Of a DNA stretch of 42,404 nt, positions 30,177 to 38,805 are shown piece by piece. The first letter of the stretch is position 1; each line of letters begins with the position of its first letter. Source of the stretch: an uncultured Bacteroidales bacterium (lineage in GTDB: Bacteria; Bacteroidota; Bacteroidia; Bacteroidales; FEN-979); contig CAIQUS010000177.1 in the NCBI GenBank assembly GCA_903875045.1, positions 1 through 42,404 on the forward strand, in the 5' to 3' direction. The translations under genes were made by a program, and so were the position numbers. The notes beneath the pieces were generated by a model. It was given only the letters and a program-made list of their open reading frames with translations, did no database searches and was not told where the DNA came from.

Positions 30177-31697
30177 CTATTTCATAAAATGGTTAATGAA
30201 CTTGGTCAGATCCTTTTTATACACAGGATGTTCGTTGCCAATTATATTTACAGCGATTGTCCCCATGCAGTTTCCTATAAAAGGGATTAACTCTGCAGGT
30301 GCCTTCGTATAAGTGAGCAATGTGGTTATTGAAAGAACTGCATCTCCTGCACCAACAGAATCTTTAACGGAATCAGCAAAAGCGGGTGATGAATAATATT
30401 TGCCATTGGCATAGAACAGAGACCCTGCCTGACCCAATGTTATTGTAATTTCATTGCAATTTGTTATCTGACTCAACTTTTCAATAAGATTCTCCAATTT
30501 CCCATAATTATCCCCAAAGGGAAGCCGGAGTTCTTTCTCATCAATTGAGATATAATCAACTTTTTTGTATTTGGTTATATAGTTAAAACCGTAATTATTG
30601 CTGTTTGTTTGTGCATTAACCGACAAATATTTTCCTGAATTCTGCAGGTATTCCTGCAAACCTGGTGAAATAAACCCATGACCAAAATCACAGATTAATA
30701 CTAAATCATAGTTGTCAATATTACTTTTTAAATACGAAATTATTTCATTTTCAAGAGATTGATTAATAAATGTATCATTCATAAATGTAACCTCGAAAAG
30801 TTTCGTATTCAAATATTTATCCAGATACCTTCTTTTGGTATTTGTTGGACTGTCGCTTCTGTAAAAGAACTTTCTGTCAACACCTTTTGACAGGTTTTTA
30901 TCAATAACATCTTCCTGGTTACTCAGGGTACCGAGAACAGTTACCAATTCAACCTTTTTGCAATACTGCTCTATATGATTGGCAATTGCCAATGATCCCC
31001 CGGCATATTCTTCGCTACGGATGTATACTGTTGATATGGTGGGTGATTTTGATGATTTACCCAGTGGCAGGCAATAATGGTATTCGTCAATAATTGTATC
31101 CCCGATTACTAGTACATTAACATCGGTCAATGCATTAATATATGATATAACATCTTCAGAGGAAAACTTACTTTTAAGATTATGCATATAGTCCTGTACT
31201 TTCTCATCATACGGACTGAAATGTGCATTTACCAGATTTGAAGAGGAGAAGGTAATTTCTTCCGTAAAAACAATTGAGCCTCCAACTGATTTTACAGCAT
31301 CTTCTTCGAGGTAAATATTTTTCGTTAAATCTTTATCCCTGTCAATGTAGTCCTGCCCCTTAATATAAAAGGAAGGCTTAAGGAGTTTAATTGTTTCAAT
31401 TGCAGTATCCCAATTATTTAGCGAAACATAATCCACTGCCTGAAGTGCAGCAATAGCTTCCATTCTGAGATTTTCATTAAATACCGGACGCCCGGGGCCC
31501 TTATTAACAAACCGGTCAGGCGTGATGGTAACTATAACAATGTCTGCAACATTTTTTGCAGCTTGAAAATGTTTGATATGCCCCAGATGCAACAGATCGA
31601 AACAACCATGGCATTGGGCAATTGACTTTCCTTCGCTTTTCAATTTTTCGATAACGCAGGCAAGATCTTCAAGCCTTAATATTTTTGATTTGGTCAT
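30177..31697 (-). CDS. Bifunctional heptose-7-P kinase/nucleotidyltransferase, swapped domains
   Basis: A 506-residue protein. The N-terminal domain (about residues 25-155) is a cytidylyltransferase-like nucleotidyltransferase: CHGCFDLLHLGHIKHFQAAK (the H-x-G-H motif HLGH), VTITPDRFVNKGPGRPVF and SFYIKGQDY. The C-terminal domain (about 190-490) is a PfkB-type sugar kinase: VNVLVIGDTIIDEYHYC, EYAGGSLAIANHIEQY and VKDSVGAGDAVLS (GAGD near residue 452). In E. coli HldE the order is kinase then nucleotidyltransferase, so this protein has the reverse. It would phosphorylate D-glycero-D-manno-heptose 7-phosphate and activate the 1-phosphate with a nucleotide; nucleotide specificity is not certain. 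It lies beside a GmhA-like gene. A dedicated GmhB phosphatase is not seen in the window. Confidence 0.88.
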   Translation of the reverse strand: MTKSKILRLEDLACVIEKLKSEGKSIAQCHGCFDLLHLGHIKHFQAAKNVADIVIVTITPDRFVNKGPGRPVFNENLRMEAIAALQAVDYVSLNNWDTAIETIKLLKPSFYIKGQDYIDRDKDLTKNIYLEEDAVKSVGGSIVFTEEITFSSSNLVNAHFSPYDEKVQDYMHNLKSKFSSEDVISYINALTDVNVLVIGDTIIDEYHYCLPLGKSSKSPTISTVYIRSEEYAGGSLAIANHIEQYCKKVELVTVLGTLSNQEDVIDKNLSKGVDRKFFYRSDSPTNTKRRYLDKYLNTKLFEVTFMNDTFINQSLENEIISYLKSNIDNYDLVLICDFGHGFISPGLQEYLQNSGKYLSVNAQTNSNNYGFNYITKYKKVDYISIDEKELRLPFGDNYGKLENLIEKLSQITNCNEITITLGQAGSLFYANGKYYSSPAFADSVKDSVGAGDAVLSITTLLTYTKAPAELIPFIGNCMGTIAVNIIGNEHPVYKKDLTKFINHFMK

Positions 31698-31715
31698 CTG
31701 TTAAATCGTAATTAG

Positions 31716-32711
31716 TTAAGCCTTATTACCTAAATATTTAAACCAGGTTTTAGTTGCCTCAGCAATTGAATCAGGCTCCCACAAAGGTGCTTCACGCCAA
31801 TATTCAATGTTTTCAAGCATTATTCCGACCCCTTGCTCAAAGGAAACCAATGGTTTCCAATGAAGGATATCTTTTATTCGTGAAATATCAGCATAGGTAC
31901 AATCAGGTTCCCCGGGGCGTTTTGGGATAAAAACAGCTTCACCTCCAAGTAACTCTATCAGCCGATTTACACTGTAGGTTTGATCACTGCCCACATTCAT
32001 GATTTTTCCAATTGCATTTTGGTTACCGGCCGCTGAAAAACATGCATTCACAACATCAGTAACAAACGTAAAATCACGGCTTTGCATGCCATTTCCAACA
32101 ATAGTATATGGTTTATTGTTTAGTTTCTGTGAAAGAAAAACACCAAACACAGCGCCGTATGTGCCACTTGTCCGTGAGCGCGGACCATAAACATTGAAGA
32201 AACGTAAAGATGTAACCGGCAGATCATAAATCTGCTGCCAGTACATGGCATATTGTTCACCAAAATACTTGGTTACGGCATAAGGGTATTGTGGCCGGAT
32301 TTCAGCAGTTTCAGGTGTTGGATAGATATCGGGGATTCCATAACATGATGACGAAGCTGCATAAACAACACGATCTACTTTTGATTTTCTGCAACACTCC
32401 AGAACACTAATGGTACCGTCAACATTTGAGCGATGGTACTCCATTGGCCTTTCAATGGAAGGGACTATGTCTGCTAGTGCAGCAATATGAAAAACCCAGT
32501 TGACATCTTTAAAAAAAGGAAGGATTTTTTCATAATCAACAATATCAGCAATGCAAATTGTTAACCTTGAATTACCTTTATGATGATCGAGGTTCAACAA
32601 TCGGCCGGTACTAAGATTATCAATCACAACTACATCGAATCCTTCTGATAGAAGTCTGTCCACCAGGTGACTTCCAATAAAGCCACATCCTCCGGTTACC
32701 AATGCTTTCAT
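31716..32711 (-). CDS. NAD-dependent sugar-nucleotide epimerase/dehydratase (SDR)
   Basis: A 331-residue extended-SDR enzyme. ATG at 32711 is preferred: MKALVTGGCGFIGSHLVDRL begins at the Rossmann motif GGCGFIG, while the longer frame to 32792 adds a 27-residue extension overlapping the upstream gene's 3' end. Active-site residues: Ser in YAASSSCYG and the YxxxK motif in YPYAVTKYFGEQY (Tyr and Lys both present). FFNVYGPRS is typical of UDP-sugar 4-epimerases and dehydratases. The substrate cannot be told by eye; UDP-glucose/UDP-GlcNAc 4-epimerase-type is the best guess. It sits 18 bases upstream of the heptose bifunctional gene. Confidence 0.9.
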   Translation of the reverse strand: MKALVTGGCGFIGSHLVDRLLSEGFDVVVIDNLSTGRLLNLDHHKGNSRLTICIADIVDYEKILPFFKDVNWVFHIAALADIVPSIERPMEYHRSNVDGTISVLECCRKSKVDRVVYAASSSCYGIPDIYPTPETAEIRPQYPYAVTKYFGEQYAMYWQQIYDLPVTSLRFFNVYGPRSRTSGTYGAVFGVFLSQKLNNKPYTIVGNGMQSRDFTFVTDVVNACFSAAGNQNAIGKIMNVGSDQTYSVNRLIELLGGEAVFIPKRPGEPDCTYADISRIKDILHWKPLVSFEQGVGIMLENIEYWREAPLWEPDSIAEATKTWFKYLGNKA

Positions 32712-32748
32712 ATTCTTAGAATAAATAAATATTTTCGAAAAAAATTCT

Positions 32749-33609
32749 TCATCTGGATGAAACTGGTGGCATATCATCACCAAAAACATCAACCTTTATC
32801 CAATCATCTGGAATTATGTCCTCAGGATACTCCTTTGCTACCTTAAACCCCAAAAAATATTTGGGAGCATATACAACCTTCCCAGGTTTTTTATTAAGTA
32901 CTGCGCCCCACCAACTGAATGTACTGCATGATAAAACACATACATCAGCGTTCATTAAAAACAGCATATCAGTGATTTCATTTTCCTGTGAAAAAAAAGC
33001 GTTTTCAAGATAACCAAAATCCTTTTTCACTTGAACAATATCATCACTCAAGAAAATATACTTTATTTCATTTTTATCAAAAATGCTGACAACCTTCCTG
33101 TAGTAACTAACAGGCAGGGTCATATCTGTATCTCCTAACCCTTCAACCTGAAATGTTCCATAATCTCCCCTGCGAACATGGATTACAACGATCTTACATC
33201 CATTGAAAAGTTCCCTGCTCAAGGAATCAAACCTTTGCCGGTATTTTTTTTTTACCTCAAAATATTTACCTACAGATTCATAGTCCTTGAAAAAAAAAGA
33301 TGGATGAGCCAGGCATCCGCGTATCATATAATTTCCATTCAGGTTCATCAATTGATCTGCATAATTTTGATAATTCCAACCACTGGTAAAATCTATCTTC
33401 TTTGCCCGGATCAATTTAAGAAATATCCAGACCAAATAATTAACTTTAAAAAAATTAAATATATAGTCCTGTCTCGTAAGTTTAAAATATTTTAAGCTCC
33501 CTATATTACTCAGCATATATGTAAGCTTAAAATGTTTAAACATACTGGCAGCTGCAGCATATCTAAACATTTTATTACCCAACCCGGAGGAATTATAGTA
33601 GAATAGCAT
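32749..33609 (-). CDS. GT11-type glycosyltransferase (alpha-1,2-fucosyltransferase-like)
   Basis: A 286-residue GT-B protein. GLGNKMFRYAAAASMFKHF (N-terminal 'G.GNQ.F.YA' motif), VIHVRRGDYGTF (the HxRRGDY motif of fucosyltransferase-type family 11) and CSTFSWWGAVLNKK (the 'STFSWWGA' motif) are all recognisable. These support a GT11 (alpha-1,2-fucosyl) transferase or close relative acting on the surface glycan. The linkage and acceptor are not predictable. Cluster context: last transferase before the SDR and heptose genes. It is separated from the methyltransferase-like gene by an 88-base AT-rich gap. Confidence 0.9.
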   Translation of the reverse strand: MLFYYNSSGLGNKMFRYAAAASMFKHFKLTYMLSNIGSLKYFKLTRQDYIFNFFKVNYLVWIFLKLIRAKKIDFTSGWNYQNYADQLMNLNGNYMIRGCLAHPSFFFKDYESVGKYFEVKKKYRQRFDSLSRELFNGCKIVVIHVRRGDYGTFQVEGLGDTDMTLPVSYYRKVVSIFDKNEIKYIFLSDDIVQVKKDFGYLENAFFSQENEITDMLFLMNADVCVLSCSTFSWWGAVLNKKPGKVVYAPKYFLGFKVAKEYPEDIIPDDWIKVDVFGDDMPPVSSR

Positions 33610-33697
33610 ATTGGTTAAAAAGAATAATATTGTTTTCGGGTAATGCTTAAAAAAAAATCATAAAAAAAGCATAATGGTAAAACCAACCCCATGGATA

Positions 33698-34381
33698 TTA
33701 AGGTTGTATGTTATAAGGATTATCCCTGAGCCCTGGTGCAAAATATTTTTTATACACCCTGCGAATGCTAAACAAACCATCTTTTCTAAACCGCTGTGAA
33801 TATGATTCCTGCCAGCATACCCCGATAATATCATAAACATCCGGGGGAACCACCATGATTATGTCGTCCTGAATTGTGGTGATATGATTTGGCAACTTCA
33901 GTCTGATAACTTCGAAAATAGAATCTAACCGTGGCCAATGCGTCGGATCTTGCATCTTTGGAGGCGGACCCTGAAACAATCGGGCATCATCAATAAAAAT
34001 CACCGGATTGGTAAACGAGCTGATAATTTTCAACTCATCAATGATCGGACATTCGTTTTCCTTACCGCCTGTGTGAGGTCCTGAATAATGGGCATCAAGC
34101 CAAAACATGGTTTGCCCTTTCAATTTTGATAAAATTACATTCAGAACATCAATACTGCTTCCCTTGTAAACTGTGACATTTGCAGGTTTTTCTGGGTTGT
34201 GGATTACCGCATGATACAGACCTTCGTGAATTTCTATTGTGTGTACATTTTTAAAATACTTCGCCGCCCAGAAAGCAGTCTCTCCCTTATAGGTTCCAGT
34301 TTCAACCAGATTTTCAATGCTGATTTTCTTAAGAATTTTCAAGGTCAGGTTTTTTGGTAAGCCCTGGTAAATATATCCCAT
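33698..34381 (-). CDS. SAM-methyltransferase-like protein of the glycan cluster
   Basis: A 227-residue protein with a class-I methyltransferase-like pattern: NLVETGTYKGETAFWAAKYF (motif I E.GT..G.T), NVHTIEIHEGLYHAVI (motif II acid 'IEI'), and MFWLDAHYSG (motif with 'WLDAHYSG', typical of FkbM/macrocin-O-methyltransferase-like proteins), followed by VIFIDDARLF. The usual interpretation is an O-methyltransferase of the surface glycan or a protein of that fold that lost activity; substrate unknown. It is 11 bases before the aminotransferase gene stop, within the operon. N-terminal MGYIYQGLPKNLTLKILKK is the natural start. Confidence 0.78.
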   Translation of the reverse strand: MGYIYQGLPKNLTLKILKKISIENLVETGTYKGETAFWAAKYFKNVHTIEIHEGLYHAVIHNPEKPANVTVYKGSSIDVLNVILSKLKGQTMFWLDAHYSGPHTGGKENECPIIDELKIISSFTNPVIFIDDARLFQGPPPKMQDPTHWPRLDSIFEVIRLKLPNHITTIQDDIIMVVPPDVYDIIGVCWQESYSQRFRKDGLFSIRRVYKKYFAPGLRDNPYNIQP

Positions 34382-34392
34382 AAAGTCAAAAT

Positions 34393-35496
34393 TTACTTGG
34401 TAAAAAAAGAATAAATTGTATCACAAACATATTCAATTTGTTCATCGGTCAATTCAGGAAAAACAGGTAAACTTAAAATAGTTTCCGATTGTCTTTCAGC
34501 TACGGGAAAATCTCCTTTTTTATAACCAAGGCATATTGCTGCTTCCTGTAAATGAATGGGAACCGGATAGTGGATTTTTGTGTCAATTCCCTTTTCAGCT
34601 AAAAAACACTTTAAATCGTTACGTCGGGTTGTTTGAATAATGAATGTATGATAAACTGATTTTTCAAAGGGGGCATCTGCGGGTAAAATCAGGTCTAGTC
34701 CCGATAATCGTTCAACATAATAAGCGGATATAGCCTGTCTTCGGGCTGTCCATTCCGGTAGTTTTTTGAGCTTTACATTCAGCATTGCTGCATGTAAATT
34801 ATCCAACCTGCTGTTATAACTCCAGAATTCACATTCATCCCGGCTTTTAAGCCCATGATTCCTTGCCTTAAGTAATGTTTGATACAAGTATTCATCATTT
34901 GTGGTAATCACCCCCCCATCGCCACATGCGCTGAGATTTTTTAAGGGATGCAGGCTGAAACAGCCCGTTTCTCCAAAAGAACCAACAGGCTTCGTTTTAT
35001 ATTCAGCACAAACTGCTTGTGCGCAATCTTCAATAACAGCCACATCAAACTCCCGGGCGATGGCAAGAATGGCATCCATATCTGCAGGCCGACCTGTAAG
35101 ATGAACAGGCATAATTGCTTTGGTCCTGGCACTGATAACCTTTCTGATTTGTTCAGGATCAATCGTAAAATCCTCTTTGACATCAGCAAAAACAGGAGTA
35201 GCACCAGCAATACAAATGGATGATGCCGAGGCAAGGAATGAGTTGGGTGCTGTGATTACTTCATCGCCTTGCTGAATACCCAGTACCTTCATGCTGAGAA
35301 AAAGCGCATCAGTTCCGTTGGCAACGCCAATTGAATAGTTTGTTCCACATAAATCCGCAAATGACTTCTCGAACTTTCCCAGATCATCGCCAAGGATAAA
35401 TTGTCCTGAATCAAGCAGCCCGGAAACAACATTTAGCAATTCGCCTTTTATTTCCGAGTGCTGCAGCCCTATATTTACAAATGGAACCTTCATCAT
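34393..35496 (-). CDS. DegT/DnrJ/EryC1-family PLP aminotransferase
   Basis: A 367-residue aminotransferase. Start ATG at 35496 (MMKVPFVNIGLQHSEIKGEL) is preferred because the family begins with this 'VPFVNI..Q' stretch; the longer frame to 35547 adds 17 atypical residues. Recognisable elements: GVANGTDALFLSMKVLGI (PLP-phosphate region), DCAQAVCAEYKTKPVGSFGE, and the Schiff-base region CFSLHPLKNLSACGDGG with Lys in HPLKNL. Such enzymes transaminate keto-sugar nucleotides (for example 3- or 4-amino-sugars) in LPS or capsule synthesis. The neighbouring SDR and NeuD-like acyltransferase could make an N-acylated amino-sugar nucleotide. Confidence 0.93.
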   Translation of the reverse strand: MMKVPFVNIGLQHSEIKGELLNVVSGLLDSGQFILGDDLGKFEKSFADLCGTNYSIGVANGTDALFLSMKVLGIQQGDEVITAPNSFLASASSICIAGATPVFADVKEDFTIDPEQIRKVISARTKAIMPVHLTGRPADMDAILAIAREFDVAVIEDCAQAVCAEYKTKPVGSFGETGCFSLHPLKNLSACGDGGVITTNDEYLYQTLLKARNHGLKSRDECEFWSYNSRLDNLHAAMLNVKLKKLPEWTARRQAISAYYVERLSGLDLILPADAPFEKSVYHTFIIQTTRRNDLKCFLAEKGIDTKIHYPVPIHLQEAAICLGYKKGDFPVAERQSETILSLPVFPELTDEQIEYVCDTIYSFFTK

Positions 35497-35590
35497 AGTT
35501 TTATAATTTTCCAATTCATTGTGCCCTGTACAACCATTTTCGCACAATGCATATTACAACAGTTCATTGTTCCAGAAGCCGCCATGAAAT

Positions 35591-36574
35591 TCAACTAAGG
35601 TTAATGTTTTGCATTTGCTTTACATTAAAATAACGAGCATCCGTAAGTGAATTGGGTATGAGATCACTGTCAAAGGCGTTTTTTAAATCCTGTATTGCAT
35701 CTGTGATTGAATGTGTCGGCACAAAACCTATTTCCCGTTTGATTTTCGCTGATGAGATATGGTAGGAACGATTATCATTTGACACAGAAGTAACAATCTG
35801 TACCTGAGGGCCAATAGTAGTACGAACCATCCCGGCGATTTCTGATACCGTGTGATTTTCGTATCCGGCATTAAATACTTTCCCTGCAATTTTATCATCG
35901 GGCAATTCCAATAACAACAGATAGAGTGCAGCCATGTCTTCAATATGAAGGTTAGGACGCTTTTGCTGACCACCAAAAACGGTTATCTCCCCCTTATTCA
36001 CCGCTAAATTTGTTAAGATATTTACAGTGAGGTCAAGTCTAAGCCTTGGTGAATAGCCACAGACAGTAGCCGGCCGAATTGTAACCGTTGTAAATTCAGG
36101 GCTTTGGTATCCAGCAAGAATTTCTTCGCACATTGCTTTAAATTTACTGTAATCAGTAAGCGGTTCCAGTACCATATCTTCAGTAACCTCTGGTTTATCT
36201 TTAATCCCGTAAACGCTTGATGAGGAAGCATAAATGAACCTTTTAACACCCGATTCCTTCGCAATCCTGACCAGAGGTTCAAATGCATCAAGATTGATGG
36301 ACTTGCCAAGTTCCGGATTTAGCTCAAAACTTGGATCATTTGAAATACATGCCAGATGAATAATGGCATCGTGCCCTGCAATGGTGTTTTTTAACAAGTT
36401 AATATCGCGTATATCTCCTTTGATTTTTTTTAAATCAGGATGCTCAGGCAAAACCTCATCTCCATAGATCATAAGGTCAATAACTGTAACATGGTATCCT
36501 TGCTCTAGCAATCTGCGTGTAAGTATTGAACCCACATAACCGGCTCCTCCGGTGATAAGAATATTTTTTATCAT
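35591..36574 (-). CDS. NAD-dependent epimerase/dehydratase (SDR)
   Basis: A 327-residue extended SDR enzyme beginning MIKNILITGGAGYVGSILTR, with GGAGYVG nucleotide-binding motif, YASSSSVYGI and the YxxxK pair in DYSKFKAMCEE. It is a nucleotide-sugar enzyme by fold. It may supply the keto-sugar used by the adjacent DegT aminotransferase. Reaction and substrate not resolved by eye. It is 2 bases after the acyltransferase gene, implying coupling. Confidence 0.9.
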   Translation of the reverse strand: MIKNILITGGAGYVGSILTRRLLEQGYHVTVIDLMIYGDEVLPEHPDLKKIKGDIRDINLLKNTIAGHDAIIHLACISNDPSFELNPELGKSINLDAFEPLVRIAKESGVKRFIYASSSSVYGIKDKPEVTEDMVLEPLTDYSKFKAMCEEILAGYQSPEFTTVTIRPATVCGYSPRLRLDLTVNILTNLAVNKGEITVFGGQQKRPNLHIEDMAALYLLLLELPDDKIAGKVFNAGYENHTVSEIAGMVRTTIGPQVQIVTSVSNDNRSYHISSAKIKREIGFVPTHSITDAIQDLKNAFDSDLIPNSLTDARYFNVKQMQNINLS

Positions 36575-36576
36575 CT

Positions 36577-37233
36577 TTATTTTGTTTCGTTAAGATTTTC
36601 TATAACCCTGGCTGGAACACCTACTACTTTTGTATAAGAGGCAATCGGATGAATCACCACAGTACCTGCACCGGTAATTGCTCCTTCACCCACGCAGCAA
36701 TCGGGGATTACCAAGGTTCCTGCACCTAGAAATGCATCCCTGCATATTTTGACACGACCGGAAGTATGAACTCCGGGACCTAAATTTGCCCCATCTTCAA
36801 TGATGTTATCGTGATCGATCGTGGTTCCGGTATGAACGTTTACACAATTTCCGATCCTGGTTCCTGTGACGATGATCACTCCCTGACAAAAGCAATTTCC
36901 AACTCCGATTATTACATCTGAATCAAGATGAACCGAGGGATGAATGGCATTGATTAAGCGCATTCCTGCATCGAGAATTTTATCCCCCAGCATCCGTCGC
37001 TGCTTATTGTTGCCAATCGCAACGATTGCACCTGTAAGGCCATACTTCTCCTTTAATGCAGGGAGGTCAGAGGTAGTGCCAAGAACATGAATATCCCTTA
37101 TGGACTTTTCCTTCCCGAAAAGATTATCGTCAACAAACCCCACAACTGTAAATTTTCCTTCCGCCTCTAGAATCTCTAACACAACCTTGGCGTGACCATC
37201 AATCCTGGCACCCAGAATAACAACTTTTTCCAA
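36577..37233 (-). CDS. NeuD/PglD-type sugar O-/N-acyltransferase (LbH)
   Basis: A 218-residue protein in the NeuD/PglD style: an N-terminal Rossmann-like region (LEKVVILGARIDGHAKVVLE) and a C-terminal left-handed beta-helix of hexapeptide repeats (VIIGVGNCFCQGVIIVTG, TTIDHDNIIEDGANLGPGVH, ITGAGTVVIHPIASYTKVVG). TTG 37233 is chosen over the ATG frame at 37314: family members begin right at the VVILGA strand, the extra 27 residues overlap the upstream gene, and a consensus promoter lies just upstream. Histidine DHDNI is a likely catalytic base. It probably acetylates or otherwise acylates an amino-sugar with the DegT/SDR products. Confidence 0.85.
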   Translation of the reverse strand: MEKVVILGARIDGHAKVVLEILEAEGKFTVVGFVDDNLFGKEKSIRDIHVLGTTSDLPALKEKYGLTGAIVAIGNNKQRRMLGDKILDAGMRLINAIHPSVHLDSDVIIGVGNCFCQGVIIVTGTRIGNCVNVHTGTTIDHDNIIEDGANLGPGVHTSGRVKICRDAFLGAGTLVIPDCCVGEGAITGAGTVVIHPIASYTKVVGVPARVIENLNETK

Positions 37234-37255
37234 ATCTCCATATAAATTGAATGTG

Positions 37256-37285
37256 CAAAAGTAGCAAAATTCAGAGAATCTCCAA
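37256..37285 (-). promoter_or_regulatory. Internal promoter of the glycan cluster
   Basis: On the minus strand TTG (37285-37283), 19 bases, then TACTTTTG (37263-37256) match TTG-N19-TAnnTTTG. It lies just upstream of the TTG start at 37233 and downstream of the glycosyltransferase stop, and supports that start. Confidence 0.55.
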
Positions 37286-37297
37286 TATACGCGAACA

Positions 37298-38641
37298 TCA
37301 TCCTTGTCCTGCAATTTGCTTGTAGAAACGAATAAGCCGCGGAATATGAGCCTTAAGGGAAATTTCTTCCCTTTTTCTGATCAATCCTGAAACCAATTCA
37401 CGGTAATCTATCGGGGTTATGAATTCTTTCATGCAGGAAAGGTCCTCCTTTTTAATGCTCAATCCGGCATTGTTGCGTAGGATTATCCAGTTCTGATAAA
37501 TCAAATCCTCTGAAACTAAAATTGGGATTCCAGCTTCAATATAATTAAACAGTTTTAATGTGGTCGCGTACCTGAACTTCTCGGCAGATTGTCCCGAATC
37601 GATTCGAAAAAATGGCAATAATCCAAAATGATACCTGCTCAATTCAGCGGCTAATTGATCTTGCGAGACAGAATGGTGGAAATGAAAATAATTACTGGTA
37701 TCTGAGAGATGCTCATACTCGTAATAATCAGCCTTGAAATTGGTCGGACTTGGGTAAATGTGAAAGTGTATTTTTTGATCCGATAAAATCTTGATAAGAT
37801 TGTGAAACTGGATAAGTCCATATTGCGCTGCATCCCGCTGGGCACCGGCAACACCTCCGGCATAAACAAAATGCATGTCATCAATTGCCAGACTTTTAAC
37901 ATTGTTATGAAAATAGTCATTATCGCAGTACAAAGGAAAAAACAAAGATGGGGGTTTGATTTTGCCGTATTTTCGCAATGCAACATTTGGCTCAAGACTT
38001 TGACCGATTAATCCGTTTGATAGCTGAATGCATTTTTTTTCAATAGGAAGCTCTGCTTTGATCCACCGGATGCCCGGGTTCAAACCGTAATAGCAGGCGT
38101 ACACATCCTGCATATCAATCAGGAACGGTTCTTTTACACTTTGTCGGACAAGGTCTGGATAAAAACTCTTTGGAGCGATACCATGGTATAAATATACTCC
38201 CTTGATTTGTTTCACGATACGTGTTAAATGGTATTGGTTTCTATATAGAAAAATGTCGTCCCACTCATCATTAGACAGTTTTTCCCAAAAACCTATTTTA
38301 TTAGCTATCAATATTGTAGCGAAACCACTGTCTCGCTTGATCCATTTAGCCATCCTGCTAACCCTCGCCTGAATGCCGTCACAGACAAACACAATTTTCG
38401 GTTTTTGATTTCTAATTGGCTTCCTGGCGGGATAATATGGAAAATTAAATTTCAACAAAACATAATCGAGGATTGAAGAAGATCTCCGGAAGACTTCCCG
38501 ATAAAGCTTATGGAAAAATATTTTAGCCATAGATATACTCATCTCCAGACCAAATAATATAAAAATGAAACTGATCGAACTCAACCCAAGCACAAAATTA
38601 AGATTATTTTCTATTTTTGCTAAGAATTGATGATCATGCAT
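37298..38641 (-). CDS. Putative GT-B glycosyltransferase, first gene of the glycan cluster
   Basis: A 447-residue protein. Features are a hydrophobic N-terminal segment (about 15-33, FVLGLSSISFIFILFGLEM), a GT4/GT-B-like core (KPKIVFVCDGIQARVSRMAK, PFLIDMQDVYACYYGL, MHFVYAGGVAG), and a C-terminal nucleotide-sugar-type region (AEKFRYATTLKLFNYIEAGIPILVSED, seen as RYATTLKLFNYIEAGIPIL), the E-x-G-I-P pattern of GT4 enzymes. The alternative start at Met34 (38542) would drop the hydrophobic segment. It is the most upstream gene visible in the minus-strand cluster. Family and substrate remain uncertain. Confidence 0.72.
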   Translation of the reverse strand: MHDHQFLAKIENNLNFVLGLSSISFIFILFGLEMSISMAKIFFHKLYREVFRRSSSILDYVLLKFNFPYYPARKPIRNQKPKIVFVCDGIQARVSRMAKWIKRDSGFATILIANKIGFWEKLSNDEWDDIFLYRNQYHLTRIVKQIKGVYLYHGIAPKSFYPDLVRQSVKEPFLIDMQDVYACYYGLNPGIRWIKAELPIEKKCIQLSNGLIGQSLEPNVALRKYGKIKPPSLFFPLYCDNDYFHNNVKSLAIDDMHFVYAGGVAGAQRDAAQYGLIQFHNLIKILSDQKIHFHIYPSPTNFKADYYEYEHLSDTSNYFHFHHSVSQDQLAAELSRYHFGLLPFFRIDSGQSAEKFRYATTLKLFNYIEAGIPILVSEDLIYQNWIILRNNAGLSIKKEDLSCMKEFITPIDYRELVSGLIRKREEISLKAHIPRLIRFYKQIAGQG

Positions 38642-38805
38642 AGTTTCCGTAATGGCAAGATAAGAACCTAAACGTTTGCGTCAAACTTTCCGGGAGAATT
38701 AATGAGAAAGAAAATCAGTTATTTCTCCCAAATCAAATTTATTCATTGTTTCAATTCTAAATTCTTCTGTGGTTTGCTGGTTTCCATTAAACGAAAATAA
38801 AAACA

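Noticed and set aside
32712-32792. Extended N-terminus for the SDR gene (to 32792).
   Set aside because: Would put 27 residues before the Rossmann motif and overlap the upstream gene; family members start at MKALVTGG.
33610-33697. Possible small gene or terminator in the 88-base AT-rich gap between the methyltransferase-like and GT11 genes.
   Set aside because: Only a weak 6-base ATGCTT/AAGCAT inverted repeat and A-tracts are seen; no reading frame or convincing terminator.
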